Shown here one piece after another: positions 55,802-63,145 of a DNA stretch of 64,000 nt; within the stretch, counting starts at the first letter, position 1; each line of letters begins with the position of its first letter. Both the position numbers and the translations under genes were made by a program. Where the stretch lies: NCBI RefSeq assembly GCF_018502485.1, contig NZ_CP075546.1, one strand, 5' to 3'. The notes under the pieces were generated by a model, which saw only the letters and a program-made list of their open reading frames with translations, was not told the DNA's origin and did no database searches. Source of the stretch: Methanospirillum purgamenti (lineage in GTDB: Archaea > Halobacteriota > Methanomicrobia > Methanomicrobiales > Methanospirillaceae).

Positions 55802-56544
55802 TGCTTGAAGTTCATATGAAAAAGAAACTTCGGGATTTTGACCTGGATGTTTCTTTCAATGTGAGGCCTGGTGAAGTACTTGTTCTGCTCGGGGAGAATG
55901 GATCCGGAAAATCCACTATATTAAACCTCCTAGCAGGACTTCTGATTCCTGATGGTGGATCCATCTCGCTAAATAAGAGGATATTGTATTCTGGTAGTGA
56001 CTTTGAAGCACTTCCCCCGGAAGATCGGAATATCGGATATGTATTTCAAAATTACGCCCTGTTTCCACACATGTCAGCTTTCGAGAATGTAGCATTCGGA
56101 TTACGGAGACGAAAAATCGGATCAGGGGAGATTAAAAAATCCGTGAATCAGATTTTAAAAGACCTTGGTATTGGTCATCTGACCAATGAACGTGTTACCA
56201 ACCTTTCCGGCGGACAGCGGCAGCGGGTAGCTCTGGCACGTGCAATGGTTATTCAACCTGATCTTCTGCTCCTTGACGAACCACTGACTGCGCTGGATCA
56301 GCAGGCGAGAGAAAAAATCCGGCAGGAACTCAGGGAAGAACTGGTTAAAAGTAATAAACCCTCCATAATTGTGACTCATTCACTTAAAGATGCCAAAATC
56401 ATGGGTGATCAGGTTATCATCCTTGCAGAAGGAAAGGTAATCTGGACCGGACGACCAAATGAACTTCAGGCCCATAATGGGGTATCGCACGTTGAGTACA
56501 TCTCTGACGAATACATAAGTTTTTCAGCGATATCCATTGACTAG
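55801..56544 (+). CDS. modC: Molybdate/tungstate ABC ATPase, short form without TOBE domain
   Basis: 247 residues. Walker A GENGSGKST, Q-loop VFQNYALFPHM, signature LSGGQRQRVALARA, Walker B LLLLDEPLTALD and the H-loop VTHSLKDA are complete. Typical ModC proteins run to about 350 residues with a C-terminal TOBE domain that binds molybdate and blocks transport; this one ends shortly after the ATPase domain. Stand-alone molbindins at 53788 and 59202 may take that role in trans. It is coupled to modB by a TAATG overlap. Confidence 0.95.
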   Translation: MLEVHMKKKLRDFDLDVSFNVRPGEVLVLLGENGSGKSTILNLLAGLLIPDGGSISLNKRILYSGSDFEALPPEDRNIGYVFQNYALFPHMSAFENVAFGLRRRKIGSGEIKKSVNQILKDLGIGHLTNERVTNLSGGQRQRVALARAMVIQPDLLLLDEPLTALDQQAREKIRQELREELVKSNKPSIIVTHSLKDAKIMGDQVIILAEGKVIWTGRPNELQAHNGVSHVEYISDEYISFSAISID

Positions 56545-56591
56545 GTGGTTCTGTACCCACTCATGATTATTTCATATTATAGGAAAGAAGA

Positions 56592-57410
56592 ATGAAATTT
56601 CGATTGTATGGTTCAGATCCAAAGAGAATTGCTCTTATACACGGGGGTCCAGGTGCACCTGGAGAAATGGGTCCGGTTGCACGATATCTGTCAGATTATT
56701 TTTCGATTATCGAGCCATTCCAGACAGGACTATCAGTCCAAGATCAGGTCGAGGAACTGGCAGAGATCCTTCGTTCATCTGCAGAATTTCCAGTTATCCT
56801 GGTTGGATATTCTTGGGGTGCTTGGCTTTCAGGGATGGTTGCAGGCAGATATCCCGAACTTGTATACCATCTCATTCTCATCTCTGCAGGCCCATTAGAG
56901 GAACGATATGCCACGGTATGGGAAAACAGGATGCAACGGCTCACACCGGATGAACGTGAAAAAGTGCATGATCTCATAGTACAGATTCAGAATCCTATCT
57001 GTCCTGATAAGGATCAGATATTGGAAACGTTCGGAAGATTGATGCATAAAGCAGATACATTTTGTCCGATTCAGAAAAATAAAGAAGAAAACGATACTTT
57101 CTCCAGTGATCCTGAAATATTTTCACGAGTATGGGCTGAAGCAGCAAAAATGCGACAAACAGGAGAACTTCTATCCTGCTTTCAGCAGATATCCTGTCCG
57201 GTAACGGCGATTCATGGTGATTATGATCCTCATCCGGTTCAGGGAATCATTGAACCACTATCCCGGAATCTTTCCAGGTTTACGAGTATTATTATTCCAA
57301 ATTGTGGTCATTGCCCATGGGAAGAGGCTGGAGCTAGCGATACCTTTTTTTCTCTTCTTTATGGAGAAATATCTGGCATTTTCCCATCACTGGTTTCTAT
57401 CGCCAGGTAA
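56592..57410 (+). CDS. Alpha/beta hydrolase
   Basis: 272 residues. The oxyanion segment HGGPGAPGEM (near residue 17) and nucleophile elbow GYSWGAW (Ser near residue 75) are clear; HGDYDPHP supplies the acid and NCGHCPWEE the catalytic His. The HGGPG opening resembles prolyl iminopeptidases and C-C hydrolases, so the substrate cannot be fixed. It lies 47 bases after modC on the same strand and may be co-transcribed. Its last 52 bases overlap the end of the HD gene on the other strand. Confidence 0.85.
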   Translation: MKFRLYGSDPKRIALIHGGPGAPGEMGPVARYLSDYFSIIEPFQTGLSVQDQVEELAEILRSSAEFPVILVGYSWGAWLSGMVAGRYPELVYHLILISAGPLEERYATVWENRMQRLTPDEREKVHDLIVQIQNPICPDKDQILETFGRLMHKADTFCPIQKNKEENDTFSSDPEIFSRVWAEAAKMRQTGELLSCFQQISCPVTAIHGDYDPHPVQGIIEPLSRNLSRFTSIIIPNCGHCPWEEAGASDTFFSLLYGEISGIFPSLVSIAR

Positions 57411-58147
57411 CATGGTTCTAATCCGCTTTTTCCGAATATCGGACTGCAGGATGTGCAATCATCTTCCAGGTGAGGGACTATTCGCAACCTGAAAAATGGA
57501 TCTTCAGGATCGTACACCCGTATGATCAGGGATGGATACTTGAAAAAACATGATTGAACATTCTGGTGGGCTTTCCAGTGTCGTCTGCTGTGTTCATCAA
57601 GCCCATCCTCTATCAATGAAAAAACCTCAGATGGACACCGATCAGTGCCAAGATCAAGAGCATCTATAAGACGGAAGAGTGCTGTGACAAGATGCAATCG
57701 AAGGAGAGATGTACTCCTCTTCGTCATAAGATCTATCCTGCTGTCATGACACTCAACCAGAAATGCCAGATCACTGCGTTCATTCTCTGTAAGTAGTTCT
57801 GAGAGAAATGGATCAGTCCGGATTATTACGGAAGAGAGTTCGGCATGTCTGCTCCTGTCATGTATAGAAATGGGATGGATGTATCCAATATCATGGAACC
57901 ATGCTCCCAGGAATAAAAGAAAAATCTCCTCATTGCCTAAAGATATCGGCAAAGTTCTAAGCATTTGATGAATAAACCGAATAAGGGCTTCAGAGTGACA
58001 GATGCCATGTGACTGAAAAACCGGTAACCCTCGGGGAATAAAGGGGAGAAGAGACGAGGCATATCTTTCTGCCTGGCAGATCCGATCATAATACTGTGGG
58101 TAAATAATAAGTGGCTCGTATTTCTGACCCTGCCTTGACTCGTTCAT
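57359..58147 (-). CDS. HD-domain phosphohydrolase-like protein
   Basis: 262 residues. The HD site is visible: H in HGICHSEAL, the pair in GAWFHDIGYIHP, a later H in RHAEL and HDSRID. This metal-dependent fold cleaves nucleotides or cyclic di-nucleotides. The target is unknown. The ATG lies three bases after the stop of the broken DUF4213 gene, so the two were or are read together. Its 3' end overlaps the hydrolase gene tail-to-tail by 52 bases. Confidence 0.82.
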   Translation of the reverse strand: MNESRQGQKYEPLIIYPQYYDRICQAERYASSLLPFIPRGLPVFQSHGICHSEALIRFIHQMLRTLPISLGNEEIFLLFLGAWFHDIGYIHPISIHDRSRHAELSSVIIRTDPFLSELLTENERSDLAFLVECHDSRIDLMTKRSTSLLRLHLVTALFRLIDALDLGTDRCPSEVFSLIEDGLDEHSRRHWKAHQNVQSCFFKYPSLIIRVYDPEDPFFRLRIVPHLEDDCTSCSPIFGKSGLEPCYLAIETSDGKMPDISP

Positions 58148-58150
58148 TGA

Positions 58151-58481
58151 TTATCCATGGGATTTTAATACAGACAGGGCATTCACCACACTGACGATGA
58201 CAACTCTGACCAGGGGTGTCGGAGTTGACATGTGGGTCAGCATATCCTCAACCATAACCCCTTGTATCTTTCCACAATTTGGCATTGTACTTGTAGCAGT
58301 TGAACAACAGACAGCATCAGGAATGAGATCAACAAGGGTAAAACAAATCCCTTCATATCCGGATCTGAGTTTTACGCTGGTAAAAAAATACTCCCACGAC
58401 GACTGAATCTAGTGGTATCTCTGAAAAAGGTACTGGTATCCTCGTTTTCAGGATATCAACCGCATCGGAAAGGATGGCCAT
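58151..58481 (-). pseudogene. Broken DUF4213-type gene (frameshift, missing DUF364 half)
   Basis: Read from the ATG at 58481, the frame gives MAILSDAVDILKTRIPVP and ends ...VVVGVFF before running out of frame. Skipping one base at a run of seven T (plus-strand A run 58382-58388) restores TSVKLRSGYEGICFTLVD and then PDAVCC...MPNCGK...MSTPTPLVR...NALSVL, to a stop at 58151. The joined product matches the N-terminal DUF4213 fold, but the usual DUF364 half is absent. The interval length (331) is one base more than a whole number of codons. It could be a decayed gene, a sequencing error, or programmed frameshifting at the T run. Confidence 0.7.
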
Positions 58482-58546
58482 TTGTTTTTCTGTTGTCTGG
58501 TCTATGATTTTTTACTCCTTTCTGCCTGATTCAAAAGGGAAAATTA

Positions 58547-59098
58547 TTAAGTAACAGAGTAATACGACCCGAATGCACAATCTTTACATTGGATCAAACC
58601 ATTGGTGTTTACTTCCCTGCTATCCAGGATCTGCTCTCCGCACGTTGAACAAAATTCCTTGTGGGTAGGCAGTCCTGGCATGTCTTCATCTGGAATATTC
58701 ACCCTGACTTTCTGGATGGTAAATAGGTCAGATTCTGGAACGGTAGCTAATTTCTGAGCAATCGCGCGAAAGTCCTGTTCTTGTTCTCCCTTTTTAGGAA
58801 TGGCTGCGACTCGTACTGCTTTTCCTGATTTACTATCTACAAAGGTTGCAGCAAACTTACCATAATCCCGGTGTTTCAGCGTTCGGTGTCCCAGTGTTAC
58901 ACCAGTTATTGCCTGAATTGCATCGGTTGCACACCGGTCAATCTCAACATAAACAATAAGGTCATGGTTTTTTTCCATGGGGTTCATACTCAGTTCACGC
59001 ATACCGGCAATCGTCATCCGGGTGCCCATGACGATCCCCGGACAAACATCACCATGAAATGCTTTAGCTTTTTCGAGTAATGTCTCAAAGTCACTCAT
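58547..59098 (-). CDS. fmdE: FmdE-family protein with zinc ribbon
   Basis: 183 residues from the ATG at 59098, chosen because MSDFETLLEKAKAFHGDVCPGIVMGTRM matches the family start; the frame continues upstream. The CPG segment and EIDRCATDAIQAITGVTLGHRTL carry the conserved Cys and His. A C-terminal zinc ribbon follows (CSTCGEQI...CKDC). FmdE accompanies Mo-containing formylmethanofuran dehydrogenase, but its function is not proven; it may bind a metal or act as a regulatory subunit. It is transcribed toward the pseudogene and with the second molbindin. Confidence 0.9.
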   Translation of the reverse strand: MSDFETLLEKAKAFHGDVCPGIVMGTRMTIAGMRELSMNPMEKNHDLIVYVEIDRCATDAIQAITGVTLGHRTLKHRDYGKFAATFVDSKSGKAVRVAAIPKKGEQEQDFRAIAQKLATVPESDLFTIQKVRVNIPDEDMPGLPTHKEFCSTCGEQILDSREVNTNGLIQCKDCAFGSYYSVT

Positions 59099-59201
59099 AA
59101 TATCTGAAAAATATACATTAAACTGGTTACAATTAGAAAGGCAAATCTTCCTCAAATATCGGCTTAATTCCCTTTCGACCTTTTCGGGATTCCTTTTTTC
59201 G

Positions 59202-59411
59202 TTAATCAACGGCGATCATTACTTCAGAAGACTTGATCAATGCCCATGCAGTATTTCCTTCTTTCAGCCCTAGGTTCTCGACAGCATGAGTTGTAATAAC
59301 TGATGTAAGAAGAACACCATTTCCAATATCAAGAACAACTTCTGAATTTACCGGACCTTTCGTTATGGACTTAATGGTTCCTTTGATTGAATTACGAGCA
59401 CTGATTCTCAT
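59202..59411 (-). CDS. Molbindin, copy 2
   Basis: 69 residues, same length and plan as copy 1: MRISARNSIKGTIKSITKGPVNSEVVLDIGNGVLL, ending AWALIKSSEVMIAVD. Ribosome site GGAGGT precedes the ATG. Its differences from copy 1 are conservative. Two copies, one next to modABC and one next to fmdE, suggest either distinct affinity for molybdate and tungstate or different expression. Confidence 0.94.
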   Translation of the reverse strand: MRISARNSIKGTIKSITKGPVNSEVVLDIGNGVLLTSVITTHAVENLGLKEGNTAWALIKSSEVMIAVD

Positions 59412-59662
59412 GTTACCTCCAGAATAATTGATTTATGATTATCAGTGTTGGCGATACATACACATAAAATTGTTTAATGGATCCTCTAATTAATAAAAAG
59501 TACATAACAATGTCACATCACTCGTTAGAAAAAGTGGTTAATGATATTTCCAGGATGTTCCTTGAATTATCCATCGGGATCTCTCATCAATAAAAAATAA
59601 TTGACAATGTCAGGAAACAATCAATTCATTTATACTACAATACAGGCAACCTTCTTGTACTA

Positions 59663-60553
59663 ATGCATTCTCATCACGGGGAACTCATGGTTCTGAATGA
59701 AACGGTACATAACTGGATTAATTGCTGGAAATCTTCAATCGATGAAGATTATTATACATCAGATGAACAACAGGCTGCCAGTTGGAATAAACGTGCGGAA
59801 CATTTTGGTAAAGATGTGGAGGAAGAGAGACAAAGGAAAAAGAATGAAGATTTTTTTAATCTTTTAGAGGAAGCGGGATTCAACCCAGCAGGTGCACGAA
59901 TTCTCGATATCGGGTGTGGTCCGGGAACGTTATCCATTCCCCTGGCACAGGCTGGAGCACATGTCACTTCGCTGGATATTGCCTCAGGTATGCTTGACAG
60001 AATGAAAGAGATCGCAGATCGTGAGCATCTTTCGATTACTCCGGTTGAATGTTCCTGGTGGACTGCAGATATTGATGCGTTAGGATTTCGGAACTCATTT
60101 GATCTGGTAATTGCATCATTTACTCCAGGTATCAAAGATGTTGATACCTTTGACCGGATGATTGCCTGTTCCAAGAGATTCTGTTATTATAGCAATTTCA
60201 TCAGAAAAGATCCTGCAAAAATTCCTTGTGAAATTTATACGCGAATTTTGGAAACGATTCCCCAGGATAACATCTTTGCATCTGGATTTATGTTCCCGTT
60301 TATGTATATATACACTCAAGGATTTCACCCGATTGTGAAGGTAACTCATAAATCAGAGGATCGCAACCAGAATTGGGAAGAAGCATGTGAAAAGGCAATT
60401 GATTTTATCTCGCTTCGTCAGGAACTTACTTTGGAGATTAAAGAAAAGATCAGAGAATACTACAAAAATGCTTCTATTGATGGATTATACCGTACCCATT
60501 CGGAAATATTCAAAGGGATGATGATCTGGTCTGTAGAGAAAAATAAATGTTGA
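59663..60553 (+). CDS. SAM-dependent class I methyltransferase (3 of 3 in the island)
   Basis: 296 residues. Motif I is ILDIGCGPGTLSIPLA (near residues 82-97), then VTSLDIASGMLDRM and FDLVIASFTPGI. The latter matches the VVASYSLGF region of the gene at 48024, so the two form one subfamily. The C-terminal half is aromatic-rich (FMFPFMYIYTQGF, EDRNQNWEEACEKA). The ATG at 59663 may be replaced by 59687. An upstream TATA-like ATTTATACT (59630-59638) would start it. The substrate is unknown. Confidence 0.85.
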   Translation: MHSHHGELMVLNETVHNWINCWKSSIDEDYYTSDEQQAASWNKRAEHFGKDVEEERQRKKNEDFFNLLEEAGFNPAGARILDIGCGPGTLSIPLAQAGAHVTSLDIASGMLDRMKEIADREHLSITPVECSWWTADIDALGFRNSFDLVIASFTPGIKDVDTFDRMIACSKRFCYYSNFIRKDPAKIPCEIYTRILETIPQDNIFASGFMFPFMYIYTQGFHPIVKVTHKSEDRNQNWEEACEKAIDFISLRQELTLEIKEKIREYYKNASIDGLYRTHSEIFKGMMIWSVEKNKC

Positions 60554-60697
60554 TACAGGAAACAGGTTAATCTCATCAATACCGTATTTTATCAAATACA
60601 ATACAAACAACCTCTCTAAGTGATCAAATATAGTTTACAAAATTGTTCATGGCAGCGTAATTAAATAAATTTATTAACTTTTATCTCAAATTAATAT

Positions 60698-60850
60698 ATG
60701 GTGGTTAGTACTTCCAGCACATTGAAGAATAAACCATAGACAACTCCAAGAGCACTCCTTACCGGTACTTGAATACAATCCGATCATGCCGTTTCTGAGT
60801 ACCGGAAATACTCTACTACAGTCAAACTTGGTTACCATCCTAACCACCAT
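60698..60850 (+). ncRNA. Candidate structured non-coding RNA
   Basis: In a 450-base gap without genes, ATGGTGGTTAG (60698-60708) pairs perfectly with CTAACCACCAT (60840-60850). Nested inside are CTTC/GAAG (60711-60714 with 60724-60727), CCAAG/CTTGG (60746-60750 with 60827-60831) and CCGGTACT/AGTACCGG (60762-60769 with 60798-60805). A TATA-like stretch (60661-60677, ATTTATTAAC core) lies about 27 bases before the first arm, as expected for an archaeal promoter. It could also be a small mobile element with terminal repeats, but no target duplication was seen. Confidence 0.55.
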
Positions 60851-61004
60851 CTTCTTTTAAAGGTGAAATCGTCATTCTGTCTAAACTCATATTTTTTTGT
60901 ACCATATACCCATTGACCATGTTTTTTACATTGAGCAATTCACAGATGGGAACAGATATATAAGGTGATGACATATCTTGTATTGCAATTCGAGAGGTTA
61001 ACTT

Positions 61005-61268
61005 ATGGTGAAAGTTAATGAATTATATGAAATTGCACTGTATCCATCTGAATGGAATGCAGTTGTAAAAGAATTTCAGATCAATCAGAATAAAGGAGAA
61101 GCTACGAAAATAGAAAGAATAATCGGGGGAAACCACGTAACTTGTGAGGTTATGGGGTATTCCTGGAATGGAGCAAAAAAACCAGATGTACCTTTGAAAC
61201 AAAAAATAAAAGTACAAATTACGGGAATAATAAAGGAACAGGAAAATCGGGAAAACACTGCATCCTGA
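61005..61268 (+). CDS. Small protein of unknown function
   Basis: 87 residues, MVKVNELYEIALYPSEWNAVV..., with a GAGAGG ribosome site before the ATG. Short beta strands are likely, and the tail is hydrophilic. It has no recognised domain. The gene stands alone between the candidate RNA and the radical-SAM gene. Codon use looks ordinary, so it is probably real. Confidence 0.5.
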   Translation: MVKVNELYEIALYPSEWNAVVKEFQINQNKGEATKIERIIGGNHVTCEVMGYSWNGAKKPDVPLKQKIKVQITGIIKEQENRENTAS

Positions 61269-61429
61269 TACAGATTCACCGTGATTTAGTGGTCATTCAT
61301 CTTCGATTCATATATGCAAATCCTTTGGTTTTGGGATTACCTGATTTCAACGGTTTTTATTCCAAAACCTTCACCTGCCAGAGACATCAATTAAAAAGGA
61401 CTTTGTTTTGTCCTATTAGATATCCCTGT

Positions 61430-63127
61430 TCACTCTAGTCCGGGTAATGTTTTAAGAAGAGCCTCTTTTTCATACTTCAGGTCAAAATCAAAAATATCCG
61501 GATGAAGATAATTCGCTAATGATTCTAAGGTCAGAATCCATGATGGGCCGGTTCTCATATGTGCTCCAGATACTATGAAAATATTATTTTCCTCTAGAGC
61601 AGGAGAGGTAAGGTTTTCTCTTATACATAAATCAACAAAATTCTGGTGTGTCAGATGCCCTGGACCAGAAACAACAAGGATATCCGGTTGTAATTTTTGA
61701 AATGCATCCCGGGTGAATCGTTCGGATGATTGTTCATCATATCCCAGATTATAATTTAATACCTCTCCTCCTGCCAAAGAAATTAGTGTATTTTCCATTT
61801 TATCCGGATATGAGGGGAGGAGCGGATGCGAAAGGACTGAGAGAACCCGAGGTTTATTTGGTATATCGGAATTTTTCTCAATTATCTGAACTCTTTCTGA
61901 GAGGAATCTGATAACCGGATGAAATGAGGTAGTTCCTGACCATTGTTGTAATACCTGTAAAAATTCGATATATCCTTTCGGAGTCTGTAACCGGTTCTGT
62001 AACTGCTCCAGATAATCGTTGGACAACAATTTTGTTAATATTAATCCTATCGTTGTATCATCAGAAATTCCCACCGCTTTTAGAATACTATACACCATGT
62101 CAAGTGCTACCGGTGTCCTGTATCCACCTCTGAATCGGGGTTCAGGATAGTGTTGGGAATACCATGTTCCTCTGACTGGGATGGAATAATGACAGGAAGG
62201 GCATACTGGCGTATAGTGCCCTATAAACTGGGCTCCCATCGGTCCATTAAATAATCGTTCAACAAGTAATTCATTACATTCCGGACAGTATGAATTCAAA
62301 TAACGGGTTGAGGGCGTGTTAAAAAGGTATACCCATGGCAGATATTTCCTGCAGGCTGAGATCAGATCCTCAGCTACGGTAGCAGAGGGTTCAAGCGCAG
62401 TATCTGCCCCATGAAAGGGAATAAACCGCATGACATGGAGAGGAATATCAGCAGATATCTCCTGTATCCGCTGCGCAATAGAAACAATCTCTTCCATGTC
62501 TGATGTTTTGCATACTGCAGCAACCTCAAGATGTATGTTTCTGGAATGAATCGTCTTCAGGGTTTGAAAGACATGTTCAACATTACAGGGCGCCCCGTTA
62601 TCCTGGTATCCATGTTCTGACAGTCCTTTCAGTCCGATGGTGATAAAATCCATATGGTCTAAAAGAATATCCAGCGCTTTTTCCGACATACATCCATTCG
62701 AGGCACACCCCATGGATAATCCGGCCGTATGCAGTTCCCGGGCAACACGGGCAACCGTCCCGAGTGAGACTGTTGGCTCATTCAGACAAAAGACCGCCCC
62801 GATACAGTCGTTATCTTTTGCCATGCGAAGAATGTCTGATGATTCGGCATGAATAAGAGCATCAGTTAGCAAATCCTGGTTCTTTGCCAGAACATACGAG
62901 ACGCACCCTTCACATGAGAGATTACAACCGATAGTAGAGAGGAGGAGATAACGTCCACCAGGAGTATAATGGAGAAAAGGAATGGTTTCAATTGCACTCG
63001 GCCAGAGAGCCAGGTACCGATTAGGGAAACGTTCTAAAATCTCCCCATTGATGCAGGTATACATCCTGCATCTTCCATATCCTCCTTCCTGAATACTACA
63101 CCGGTGACCACACATTTCGCATTCCAT
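61430..63127 (-). CDS. Radical SAM enzyme fused to a solute-binding-like domain
   Basis: 565 residues from the ATG at 63127 (GGTGA ribosome site just before). The N-terminus has a Cys cluster (MECEMCGHRC...GRCRMYTC) and the radical-SAM motif CNLSCEGC near residue 70, as in AmmeMemoRadiSam and pyruvate-formate-lyase activase relatives. CPECNE and CPSC pairs in the middle may bind another cluster or zinc. The last ~130 residues (PLLPSYPDKMENTLISLAGGEVLN, KLQPDILVVSGPG) look like a lobe of a metal-complex binding protein of the class coded next to it. The reaction is unknown. It is downstream of and co-transcribed with the binding-protein gene. Confidence 0.75.
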   Translation of the reverse strand: MECEMCGHRCSIQEGGYGRCRMYTCINGEILERFPNRYLALWPSAIETIPFLHYTPGGRYLLLSTIGCNLSCEGCVSYVLAKNQDLLTDALIHAESSDILRMAKDNDCIGAVFCLNEPTVSLGTVARVARELHTAGLSMGCASNGCMSEKALDILLDHMDFITIGLKGLSEHGYQDNGAPCNVEHVFQTLKTIHSRNIHLEVAAVCKTSDMEEIVSIAQRIQEISADIPLHVMRFIPFHGADTALEPSATVAEDLISACRKYLPWVYLFNTPSTRYLNSYCPECNELLVERLFNGPMGAQFIGHYTPVCPSCHYSIPVRGTWYSQHYPEPRFRGGYRTPVALDMVYSILKAVGISDDTTIGLILTKLLSNDYLEQLQNRLQTPKGYIEFLQVLQQWSGTTSFHPVIRFLSERVQIIEKNSDIPNKPRVLSVLSHPLLPSYPDKMENTLISLAGGEVLNYNLGYDEQSSERFTRDAFQKLQPDILVVSGPGHLTHQNFVDLCIRENLTSPALEENNIFIVSGAHMRTGPSWILTLESLANYLHPDIFDFDLKYEKEALLKTLPGLE

Positions 63128-63145
63128 TCTGGTCACCAAAAAAAG

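Noticed and set aside
58197..58406. Plus-strand 69-codon frame
   Set aside because: The minus strand here carries the recognisable DUF4213 remnant, and the plus frame has no motif.
59521..59640. Two ACAATGTCA direct repeats (near 59506 and 59603) as an operator
   Set aside because: Only nine bases, in AT-rich DNA, with no symmetry or further copies.
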